Assembly (NCBI GenBank): GCA_021158375.1
Contig: JAGGUS010000215.1
Span: 1-6,739, forward strand
DNA from: Thermoprotei archaeon
GTDB taxonomy: Archaea > Thermoproteota > Thermoprotei > QMSL01 > B3-G16
Length of the DNA: 6,739 nt
Direction: 5' to 3'
Made by a program: the position numbers and the translations under genes
Notes under the pieces: model-generated
The model's input: the letters and a program-made list of their open reading frames with translations, nothing else
Told to the model about the DNA's origin: nothing
The model's database searches: none
Shown here: positions 1 to 6,192 of the stretch, piece by piece
How the letters are laid out: every line of letters starts with the position of its first letter
How positions within the stretch are numbered: position 1 is the first letter of the stretch

Positions 1-599
1 CTAATCCGGAAATAATTCGAAAGCTATCCTTTAGTGATGGTAAACTGCCTAGACCAGACATTCCAGCACTACCTACAGAGGACGTTTTAATGAGAGATCC
101 CTACAATGAGCACGTAGCTCTTAAAGCATTTACACACGTATCTGTTCCTGGTGTAGGCACCTACGGCATAATAGGCGTTTTCAATATCACAAAGGATGAC
201 GTACACATATCAACTGACATAAGTCCAAGAGATGCTCGTCTGAATGAAGATAAGTATGTTGTTTATGAATACTTTAGCGAAAGGACGAAAGTAATGGATT
301 TAGACGAAGTATTGAATGTAGACTTGGAACCAACAGCAACTAAATTATTCATCCTAGCACCTCTGAAAGACTGGCTAGTTCCGATAGGCCTTAATAATAT
401 ATTTGTAATGCCTAAGGCTATAGAGAGAGCCATTATATTCAATGACGAAGCTATAATCGTTTTAAGAGATATAGGGACTCTTGTATTATATACTGAAGAA
501 GAGACGATTGAAGTAGAGGGCGGAAATATAATATCCAAAGAGCCACTTAAGGTAAAGTGCACCTCCCATATAATAAGGATTTTCAGAAGAGGAAAATAA
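1..599 (+). CDS. GH36 raffinose-synthase/alpha-galactosidase-like glycosidase, C-terminal part (5' partial)
   Basis: Open from the left edge (first full codon at base 3) to a TAA at 597-599, so 198 C-terminal residues are visible and the start lies outside. Residues 22-33 read ALPTEDVLMRDP, matching the segment ALPTRDCLFxDP of plant raffinose synthases. The stretch GTYGIIGVFNI follows (the 'GVxGxFN' strand), then LFILAPLKDWLVPIGLNNIF, which matches their 'APIGLVNM' strand. This is the beta-rich C-terminal domain; the catalytic aspartates of the TIM barrel are not in view. Archaeal members of this family, such as GalS of Sulfolobus solfataricus, are alpha-galactosidases, so release of galactose from alpha-galactosides is the likely activity, although transfer (raffinose synthase) cannot be excluded from this fragment. 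It converges on a galactokinase-like gene, with GalT beyond that, which supports a galactoside role. The family call is firm; the exact reaction is inferred. Confidence 0.82.
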   Translation, partial: NPEIIRKLSFSDGKLPRPDIPALPTEDVLMRDPYNEHVALKAFTHVSVPGVGTYGIIGVFNITKDDVHISTDISPRDARLNEDKYVVYEYFSERTKVMDLDEVLNVDLEPTATKLFILAPLKDWLVPIGLNNIFVMPKAIERAIIFNDEAIIVLRDIGTLVLYTEEETIEVEGGNIISKEPLKVKCTSHIIRIFRRGK

Positions 600-602
600 T
601 AT

Positions 603-1874
603 CTAAAGTTCTCGTCGGAGCCCATCATCTATTTCGACTATCCACCCTCTTTTTGCCCCAGCTGATAATCCTCGTCTGAGTACTTCTTCTGCTGTTTTCC
701 TATTATGAGTTAACGCTATTAATGATCCTCCTAATCCTGCTCCCGATAATTTTACTCCATAAGCTCCTGATGAGAGCGCACTATCCCTTATAGCTTCAAG
801 TTCTGGTAAGCTTAAATCATAAAGATCCCTTAGTAGCTCATGTTGATAGTTCATTATGATTCCTATAAGCCTTAGTATTTTCTCCTTTCCTCTCTCTTTG
901 AAGGCTATGTCTACTTCCTTATGGAAGTGACTAGGCAATACGTTCTTGATCTCGCTAGGACTGACTTCTAAACCTCTCATTATTTTAAGTGCTAACTCTG
1001 TTGAACTATTCATCCTTAAAGTAAACTCTATCCTCTTTGCGCTTACCTTAGGTATTTTAGCTAGAAATGGCGTTATTTCGTTCATAGTTATTTCTTCCCA
1101 TCGGGGTTCATAATAATGTTCTCCAAGTTTCTCCTTAAGACTTAATGGAATTTCTGGCATTCTCATGAGGATCCTAAGCCCTTCATCTATTTCTGCCTGC
1201 CTCCTAGGATGAATATCTGCTGTGCTATGCTTTATCCCTGAATCGAGAACTACAAAAACTCCCTCTCTGAAGTTTATCTCCTCGACGTTGTATGGAGGTC
1301 TAGTCTCTATTCTTATTACCTTACCATATGCTGAACCGTATTGATCTAATCTTCCACATGGTATGCCCATTATGTCGTGTTCTGCATGATATGCTAATTC
1401 TGCTATTTCTTTACGTGAAACTGATAGGTTAAGTGCGTATGCTACAGCACCTAAAAACGATACCAGTAATGCTGCACTACTCGCTAGTCCGCCGCCTACT
1501 GGAACTGAACTGAGTATTCCAACATACATTCCTGGCAACTTTATTCCTTTTTCCCTATATGCGATAAGCCCTGCTCGTAGATAATTGCCAAACCACTTCC
1601 CTTCTCTTAGTTTAAGGTCGCTTAATCTAAATATATCCTGATATAGGCTACCCTCCTCCTTTAAATTGTATGATACTATGCTTACTTCATCTCCGTTTAC
1701 TATCTTTATCGCTATGTATGTCCTTAGGTTCACACCAACTGATACTACAGGTAATCCTTTGTAGTCTTGATGAGTATTCAAAAAATCAAGTCTTCCTGGG
1801 CTTGAGGCCACTACATCTGGAGCTGTATCAAATGTTTCCTTAAACTTATTCAATAATTCACTAAGTAAGCTCAT
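603..1874 (-). CDS. galK: Galactokinase-family GHMP kinase
   Basis: A 423-residue cytoplasmic kinase of the GHMP superfamily, expected to phosphorylate galactose at C1 with ATP. Visible motifs: substrate motif GRLDFLNTHQDYKG at 27-40; ATP-binding loop PVGGGLASSAA at 125-135; CGRLDQ with the presumed catalytic Asp at about 177; VVLDSGIKHS at about 208-217; and the third GHMP motif GAYGVKLSGAGLGGS at about 370-384. The ATG at 1874 is chosen because it overlaps the TGA of galT as ATGA and has GGTG six bases upstream; an in-frame GTG at 1883 would add three residues. It is longer than the usual 350-390 residues. The signature departs from the canonical GRxNLIGEHxDY: N is replaced by D, IG by LN, and the sugar-contacting Glu by Thr, while His and Asp remain. 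Pairing with galT argues for galactose, but another sugar substrate is possible. Last gene of the operon. Confidence 0.85.
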   Translation of the reverse strand: MSLLSELLNKFKETFDTAPDVVASSPGRLDFLNTHQDYKGLPVVSVGVNLRTYIAIKIVNGDEVSIVSYNLKEEGSLYQDIFRLSDLKLREGKWFGNYLRAGLIAYREKGIKLPGMYVGILSSVPVGGGLASSAALLVSFLGAVAYALNLSVSRKEIAELAYHAEHDIMGIPCGRLDQYGSAYGKVIRIETRPPYNVEEINFREGVFVVLDSGIKHSTADIHPRRQAEIDEGLRILMRMPEIPLSLKEKLGEHYYEPRWEEITMNEITPFLAKIPKVSAKRIEFTLRMNSSTELALKIMRGLEVSPSEIKNVLPSHFHKEVDIAFKERGKEKILRLIGIIMNYQHELLRDLYDLSLPELEAIRDSALSSGAYGVKLSGAGLGGSLIALTHNRKTAEEVLRRGLSAGAKRGWIVEIDDGLRREL

Positions 1875-2887
1875 GATACACACCTACCTAAATGTTTATC
1901 TACTTTAGATAGGAACTTGAGACACGCCATACGTAATTCTTTAGCTTTTTCCTCCGGAACTCCATCATAAGTAAATGTCCAAGTGCCCCATTCTATCCCT
2001 GCAGCATACTTTAACTTATCCTTCTCCCTATAAGGAGGATAGAACTCTATATGCATATGGTAATATGGATACTCCTCACCATCCGTCGGTCTTTGGTGTA
2101 TTACCATTATATAAGGCATATCCCTATCAAATAGGTTATTATAGGTTCCAGTTATGATGCGCAGTGCATCTGCTAGCTGAAGTCGTTCTTCATTGGATAG
2201 TTCACTTAATGAAGTCACGTGCCTTTTAGGGTATACATGTACCTCATAAGGCCACATCGCGAAGAATGGAAGAAGACATACGAAGCCATCATTTTCATAA
2301 ATCAATCTCTTGTTCTCTCTCCTCTCCTTCTCTATTATCGTGCATAAAAGACACGAACCTTTTTCTTCCATAAATCTTCTAAAGTTCTTTAACTCTACTG
2401 CTATCCTTGGCGGTATGAAGGGTAGTGCGTATATCTGTGAATGCGGATGAGTTAACGAAACTCCTATTTCTTTACCCTTATTCCTGAATATTACCACATA
2501 TTTGACTTCCCTTAACTTACCAAGCTTTTCGTATTCATCCGTATATGCATCTATCACCTTCTTCATATGATCTAATGAAAGATCGCAGAGATCACCTTCA
2601 TGAATAGGCGTCTCTACTACAACTTCACATACTCCAACAGCCCTTCCATGTCTATAGAACTCGTCTTTCATATTAGGTTCTTCAGCATCTAATGAAAGAG
2701 CTGGATACTTATTTGGTAGTACTAATACGTCCCACTCTCCCTCATCTTTCGTCTCAGGAGCACCTGGACAGAAAGGACATATACGTTTCTTTTCTTCAGG
2801 CCTCCAAGGTCGTCTTGCTCTATGCCCTGCAACTATTATCCAGCATCCTAATAGCGGATTCCAACGAAGCTCATGTACTTTTCTCAT
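1871..2887 (-). CDS. galT: Galactose-1-phosphate uridylyltransferase
   Basis: A 338-residue cytoplasmic Leloir-pathway enzyme that swaps UMP between UDP-glucose and galactose-1-phosphate, giving UDP-galactose and glucose-1-phosphate. The start shows the GalT hallmark WNPLLGCWIIVAGHRARRPW. Residues equivalent to the E. coli zinc ligands are present: CPFC (C37, C40), H96 in TPIHEGDL and H147. The active site is HPHSQ (147-151), with H149 the expected uridylylated nucleophile and Ser in place of the Gly of E. coli. A second CLLC pair (C179, C182) and YYHMHIEFYPP (about 275-285) belong to the C-terminal HIT-like half. The length is normal for the family. The ATG at 2887 follows a strong Shine-Dalgarno sequence, AGGAGGGA. 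The gene lies 22 bases after the TIM-barrel gene and overlaps galK by 4 bases, so the three are almost certainly co-transcribed. No galE is in view. Confidence 0.95.
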   Translation of the reverse strand: MRKVHELRWNPLLGCWIIVAGHRARRPWRPEEKKRICPFCPGAPETKDEGEWDVLVLPNKYPALSLDAEEPNMKDEFYRHGRAVGVCEVVVETPIHEGDLCDLSLDHMKKVIDAYTDEYEKLGKLREVKYVVIFRNKGKEIGVSLTHPHSQIYALPFIPPRIAVELKNFRRFMEEKGSCLLCTIIEKERRENKRLIYENDGFVCLLPFFAMWPYEVHVYPKRHVTSLSELSNEERLQLADALRIITGTYNNLFDRDMPYIMVIHQRPTDGEEYPYYHMHIEFYPPYREKDKLKYAAGIEWGTWTFTYDGVPEEKAKELRMACLKFLSKVDKHLGRCVS

Positions 2888-2909
2888 ACGCTCCCTCCTG
2901 TATACTGTT

Positions 2910-3758
2910 TTAGTGAACTACTAATCCCTTAAGGTATTTAAGTCCTAAGACGAGCCCTTCCTCCGCTTCAAATATGGGATCTTCCATTTCTACGCTTAAG
3001 ACGTAGTTATACCCTCCTTCTCTAAGAGCTGTTATAAAGGCTTTCCAATTTATTATTCCCCATCCTGGAGTTCTATACCGCCACCAACCATGAGAATATA
3101 TTCCGTTGCGCGATAAATTGCCTTTAATTATTTCAGTATCCTTAGCATGGGCATGATATATACGATTATGATATTCTCTAGCTACTTGAATGTAGTCTAT
3201 GCCTTGCCATACTAAATGCGATGGATCTAAATTTAATCCCAATACGGGGCTCAGTTTGAATATTTCATCCCATACGAAGGGGGCAAAAGCTATGTTCCAT
3301 CCTCCCATAGGACAGTTTTCAAAGGCTATCTTTACGTCATGTTCTTTAGCATAATCTGCTATAGGCGTGAATACCTCTCTGAATAACTCTAACGACTTCT
3401 TTACACCTGAGCATAGGAAGTTCTCAACAGCTCCAACAAATGTACATACGACATTTACATCTAATTGCGAAGCCGCTTCTATCATCTTCCTAATATACTC
3501 ATTGTTCTCTTTCCTCTTCTTAACGTCTGGATCTAAGTTGTTTGGATAATAAGCTAATGCTGATATCGATATCCCCTTATCCTCAAACTTCTTCTTTACC
3601 TCGCCTGCCCTTCCCTTTAGCACGTCCTCTGGGTTTATGTGCAAACTATTTGGTCCAGCATATACTTCTAGTGCTTCAAAACCCTTTTCTGAAGCCCATT
3701 TTAATAGTCTATCCAAGTCCCACTGAGAGAATATAGCAGTAAGGAAGCCTATTTTCAT
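2910..3758 (-). CDS. Xylose-isomerase-like TIM-barrel sugar (phosphate) isomerase/epimerase
   Basis: A 282-residue soluble protein of the AP endonuclease 2/xylose isomerase-like TIM-barrel family (COG1082 type). The N-terminus MKIGFLTAIFSQWDLDRLL is the usual first strand and helix. Likely metal ligands, by analogy with tagatose/psicose 3-epimerases, are E147 (IAFENCP), D178 and H181 (LNLDPSHLVWQG), H204 (HAHAKD) and E257 (SVEMEDP). The conserved PGWGIINWKAF segment near 231-241 lies between the last two ligands. All expected ligands are present, so it should be an active divalent-metal enzyme. The substrate cannot be read from the sequence; 3-epimerisation or ketose/aldose isomerisation are family activities. 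As first gene of an operon with galT and galK it probably acts on galactose, a related sugar or another component of the same glycoside. The ATG at 3758 follows GGGAGGA with short spacing, and a TATA element lies upstream. Confidence 0.85.
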   Translation of the reverse strand: MKIGFLTAIFSQWDLDRLLKWASEKGFEALEVYAGPNSLHINPEDVLKGRAGEVKKKFEDKGISISALAYYPNNLDPDVKKRKENNEYIRKMIEAASQLDVNVVCTFVGAVENFLCSGVKKSLELFREVFTPIADYAKEHDVKIAFENCPMGGWNIAFAPFVWDEIFKLSPVLGLNLDPSHLVWQGIDYIQVAREYHNRIYHAHAKDTEIIKGNLSRNGIYSHGWWRYRTPGWGIINWKAFITALREGGYNYVLSVEMEDPIFEAEEGLVLGLKYLKGLVVH

Positions 3759-3761
3759 GAA

Positions 3762-3768
3762 TCCTCCC
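3762..3768 (-). promoter_or_regulatory. Shine-Dalgarno site of the TIM-barrel epimerase gene
   Basis: The minus strand reads GGGAGGA four bases before the ATG at 3758. It fixes the start codon and shows that the first gene of the operon is not leaderless. Confidence 0.7.
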
Positions 3769-3790
3769 TATAAGATGATTAAAGTTATAC

Positions 3791-3800
3791 TTTATTTAAA
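3791..3800 (-). promoter_or_regulatory. Putative archaeal TATA box of the TIM-barrel epimerase-galT-galK operon
   Basis: The minus strand reads TTTAAATAAA. Archaeal transcription usually starts about 25-27 bases downstream of the box, here near 3770. That would leave a leader of roughly a dozen bases, just enough to contain the Shine-Dalgarno site. Assigned by pattern and position only. Confidence 0.5.
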
Positions 3801-3812
3801 TGATATCCTAAT

Positions 3813-3822
3813 GTATATTTTA
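3813..3822 (+). promoter_or_regulatory. Putative archaeal TATA box of the radical SAM gene
   Basis: The plus strand reads GTATATTTTA, ending about 31 bases before the ATG at 3854. Transcription would start near 3844, giving a very short leader without a good Shine-Dalgarno sequence. It is divergent from, and within about 15 bases of, the TATA element of the sugar operon, so the two promoters share one 95-base region and could be co-regulated. No convincing operator palindrome was found between them. Confidence 0.4.
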
Positions 3823-3853
3823 CCTCAAGTCAAATTATTAACATAGAGCGAAC

Positions 3854-4966
3854 ATGTGGCGAGTATTAAGACCTGATGCGATAACTGTATGGCACAATCC
3901 AGAAGTGAGGAAGAGGCTATCTTGGTATTATGAAGTAATGAGTGATAGAAAGCCTGCTAAGTTCTTAATATGCAAGCGCATGCCATGTGAGATAAGCTTA
4001 AACGATTCAGACTTAGATGAGCTATGGGACGAGCACAGAAGGCTAAGCGAAGAATTTGATAAGCTATGGGAGCTAATCAGATACAAAGGGAAAGACCTAT
4101 CATCAATAGGCGATATCCCAAAGGTGAGTTTTCTTGATTTAAAGATAGAAATAGCAAAGAGATTACTCAGAAGTTGTTGTTTCTGTGAACATAGATGTGG
4201 TGTTGATAGGCTCAAAGGTCAGAGAGGCTTCTGTAGATTAGATTATAGAACTGTAGTACATTCTTGGTTCCATCATTATGGTGAAGAAGGCCCTTTAGTT
4301 CCAAGCGGTACGATATTCTATGGAGGATGCAACTTTAGGTGTGTATTCTGTCAAAATTATGATATCTCTCAAGAGAATATACATGGTGGCGTAGAGGTCA
4401 ATCCTAGGCAATTAGCTATAATACAGAAGGAGCTTAGAAAGGAAGGCGCAAGGAATATAAACCATGTAGGAGGTGAACCTACACCTAACCTACACACAAT
4501 CCTAGAATCGTTAAGATATCTAGAGGTAAATGTCCCTCAGCTATGGAATAGCAATATGTATTGTAGTGAGGAGACCATGTCCCTTCTAAGGGAAATAATA
4601 GACATATGGCTACCCGATTTCAAATATGGAAATGATAAGTGTGCCCTTAGGCTTTCAGGCATTAAGAGATACGTAGAAGTAGTCACTAGGAACTTAAGGA
4701 TTGCTTACGAATGTGGTGATATGATAATAAGGCATTTAGTACTACCAAATCATATCGATTGCTGTACTGACCCTATCTTAAAATGGATAAGTGAGAATAC
4801 GCCAGGGGCCTTAGTAAATATAATGGGACAATATAGACCCGAATACCTAGTTGAGCGATATCCCGATAAATGGCCTGATATAGCTAGAAGGCCTTATTCA
4901 GATGAACTTCGTAAGGCATTTGATCTCGGTAGAAAATACAATCTTTGTTTTGAACCCATCTCCTGA
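3854..4966 (+). CDS. PflX-like radical SAM protein (pyruvate formate-lyase activase family)
   Basis: A 370-residue protein resembling the COG1313 (PflX) radical SAM group. The radical SAM cluster motif is CNFRCVFC (C159, C163, C166), followed by QNYDIS as in PflA-type activases. Just before it is a four-cysteine module, C108xxC111xxxC115x11C127, ending KGQRGFC, as in PflX ('CxxCPRxCGVNRxxGxxGFC'). Downstream elements include EGARNINHVGGEPTP (about 198-211), DIWLPDFKYG (about 250-259), IIRHLVLPNH (about 291-300) and VNIMGQYRP (about 321-329), all in PflX order. Residues 1-105 form an extension rich in charged helix (DELWDEHRRLSEEFDKLWEL), possibly a short coiled coil. The family presumably cleaves S-adenosylmethionine to a 5'-deoxyadenosyl radical, but the PflX target is unknown, and no glycyl-radical enzyme is visible here. 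The start at 3854 is the first ATG after a TATA element; there is no clear Shine-Dalgarno sequence. Confidence 0.85.
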   Translation: MWRVLRPDAITVWHNPEVRKRLSWYYEVMSDRKPAKFLICKRMPCEISLNDSDLDELWDEHRRLSEEFDKLWELIRYKGKDLSSIGDIPKVSFLDLKIEIAKRLLRSCCFCEHRCGVDRLKGQRGFCRLDYRTVVHSWFHHYGEEGPLVPSGTIFYGGCNFRCVFCQNYDISQENIHGGVEVNPRQLAIIQKELRKEGARNINHVGGEPTPNLHTILESLRYLEVNVPQLWNSNMYCSEETMSLLREIIDIWLPDFKYGNDKCALRLSGIKRYVEVVTRNLRIAYECGDMIIRHLVLPNHIDCCTDPILKWISENTPGALVNIMGQYRPEYLVERYPDKWPDIARRPYSDELRKAFDLGRKYNLCFEPIS

Positions 4967-5000
4967 GATACATATTCTCTACATTATGCTATATAGCCTC

Positions 5001-5029
5001 TTTATAAGATAGAATAATCTATTTATAGA
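5001..5029 (+). promoter_or_regulatory. Two candidate TATA boxes upstream of the AbrB-PhoU gene
   Basis: TTTATAAG at 5001-5008 and TTTATAGA at 5022-5029 both fit an archaeal TATA element. The second would place the transcription start near 5052, about 11 bases before the ATG at 5063; the first would start near 5031. The rest of the 96-base gap after the radical SAM gene is A/T-rich, with no RNA gene or strong terminator that I can see. Confidence 0.4.
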
Positions 5030-5062
5030 ACTCTTATGTATATAATGCCATAGGGTAACTAT

Positions 5063-6103
5063 ATGCCTGCACGTACGTTAAGAAAGGTACAAATAACTGG
5101 TGGCTCCACATTAATAATGTCCTTACCTAAGGAATGGACTAGATCAGTAGGTATAAAGCAAGGGGACTATATAGCAATAGAGCAATTACCGGATAACTCG
5201 TTAAGGATCCTACCGTCAAAGCTAGTTCGTAAGGGACCCTATGAAGTAGAGATGGTAGTTAGAAAGGATATGTCGAGATCTATGCTGATGAGAGAGTTCA
5301 TCTCTAGATACCTTGCAGGATATGATATCATAAGAGTTGTATTTCAAGAAGGTGCTTATAATCTAAAGAAAGTAATACGTGATATCCTTCAGCGAAAGGT
5401 TATTGGAATGGAAGTTATAGAAGAGAAGGCCAATGAGCTTATAGTTCAGTGTCTTGCTAAGCATTCAGATTTCCCAGTGAAATTGGCTATAAGGCGTATG
5501 GGGAATATAACATTATTTATGCTCAATGATTTAATAAGCGGTATCAAAGACAATAACGTAGAACTCCTTAAAGCCATACCGCCTCGTGATGATAATGTAG
5601 ATAAGTTCTATATATTTATATTGAGACAGTTAAAAATGGTAATGCTAGGCCTCCTAGCACCTAGTGATATAGGTGCTAGAGATCTTCGCGAATGCCTAGG
5701 GATAAGACTTGTCATAAAAAGCATAGAGCGAATAGCCGATCATGTAACTAATAGCGCTACATGTATGCTTGAGGTAAAATGCAGACGAAGTGATATACGT
5801 GATTCTCTCGTCAACTTGGGGGAAAATGTAAGGGAATTATATTCAGATGCAATAAAGGCCTTTTTTAATGGAAACTCGATATTAGCTCATCAAGTAGCCG
5901 ATAAAATAGTACAGATAAAAGATATAGAATCGAAACTAGTAGAGAAGGTAATGTTATTAACAGATGTGAAGGATGCCATGTATTTACGATTAGTTGCCGA
6001 GAGCCTTAGAAGGATTGCTGATTATAGTACTGATATATCTGAGATAACGATAAACCTAGCAATACCAGGTCCCTATATGACAAGCAGATCCACGAGAAAG
6101 TAG
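5063..6103 (+). CDS. AbrB/SpoVT domain-PhoU domain fusion, putative phosphate uptake regulator
   Basis: A 346-residue cytoplasmic regulator of the archaeal PhoU-like type. Residues 5-50 form a swapped-hairpin AbrB/SpoVT DNA-binding domain (RKVQITGGSTLIMSLPKEW, then GIKQGDYIAIE and NSLRILP). Residues 60-135 are an alpha/beta linker region. Two PhoU-type helical repeats follow: the first spans about 145-240 and contains SIERIADHVTNSA (220-232), the second about 245-335 and contains SLRRIADYSTDISEI (314-328). These (E/R)RIAD segments are the acidic, metal-cluster-binding motifs of PhoU. In bacteria PhoU restrains Pst phosphate transport and the PhoR kinase. Archaeal fusions carry their own DNA-binding domain and are thought to act directly as transcription regulators. 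No pst or phosphate genes are in view, so its targets are unknown. The ATG at 5063 begins directly with the AbrB domain; only a weak GGGT precedes it. Confidence 0.88.
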   Translation: MPARTLRKVQITGGSTLIMSLPKEWTRSVGIKQGDYIAIEQLPDNSLRILPSKLVRKGPYEVEMVVRKDMSRSMLMREFISRYLAGYDIIRVVFQEGAYNLKKVIRDILQRKVIGMEVIEEKANELIVQCLAKHSDFPVKLAIRRMGNITLFMLNDLISGIKDNNVELLKAIPPRDDNVDKFYIFILRQLKMVMLGLLAPSDIGARDLRECLGIRLVIKSIERIADHVTNSATCMLEVKCRRSDIRDSLVNLGENVRELYSDAIKAFFNGNSILAHQVADKIVQIKDIESKLVEKVMLLTDVKDAMYLRLVAESLRRIADYSTDISEITINLAIPGPYMTSRSTRK

Positions 6104-6192
6104 CGTTTAAAGCAGGCAAGAAAGTGTTTCATCTCGCTACATGGTTAAATATTTTCTTATATTTATTATGTTTAATTATGATGTGTGGGACT
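6104..6192. other. A/T-rich intergenic region with T tract and candidate TATA elements
   Basis: An 89-base gap after the AbrB-PhoU gene. It contains TTAAATAT (6145-6152) and TTATATTT (6157-6164), either of which could be the TATA element of the next gene. The T-rich run at about 6151-6173 could also serve as an archaeal-type terminator for the regulator gene. No stem-loop or RNA gene was recognised. Confidence 0.4.

Noticed and set aside
263..628. Minus-strand open frame of 121 codons opposite the GH36 gene
   Set aside because: It has no recognisable domain, overlaps two well-supported genes and lacks a ribosome site; it is a shadow frame.
1975..2157. Short plus-strand open frames opposite galT (also 2692-2913)
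   Set aside because: They are antisense to strongly conserved GalT coding sequence and show no family signature.
3367..3736. Two short plus-strand frames opposite the TIM-barrel gene
   Set aside because: The composition is that of reverse-complement coding (Ser, Pro and Leu rich) and the real gene is on the other strand.
3852..3858. AACATGT resembling part of the Sulfolobus ARA box
   Set aside because: It overlaps the start codon of the radical SAM gene, is incomplete, and is not in the usual position upstream of a TATA element.
4018..4075. Near-repeat of AGCTATGGGA within the radical SAM gene
   Set aside because: It encodes the repeated ELWDE/KLWEL helix pattern and is explained by protein structure, not a DNA repeat element.
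3928..4215. Minus-strand 95-codon frame opposite the radical SAM N-terminus
   Set aside because: It is a Ser/Leu-rich antisense shadow of a charged helical segment; no start signal.
5585..5592. GTGATGA resembling a C box of an archaeal C/D guide RNA
   Set aside because: No CTGA D box was found at suitable distance downstream, and the site lies within conserved PhoU coding sequence.
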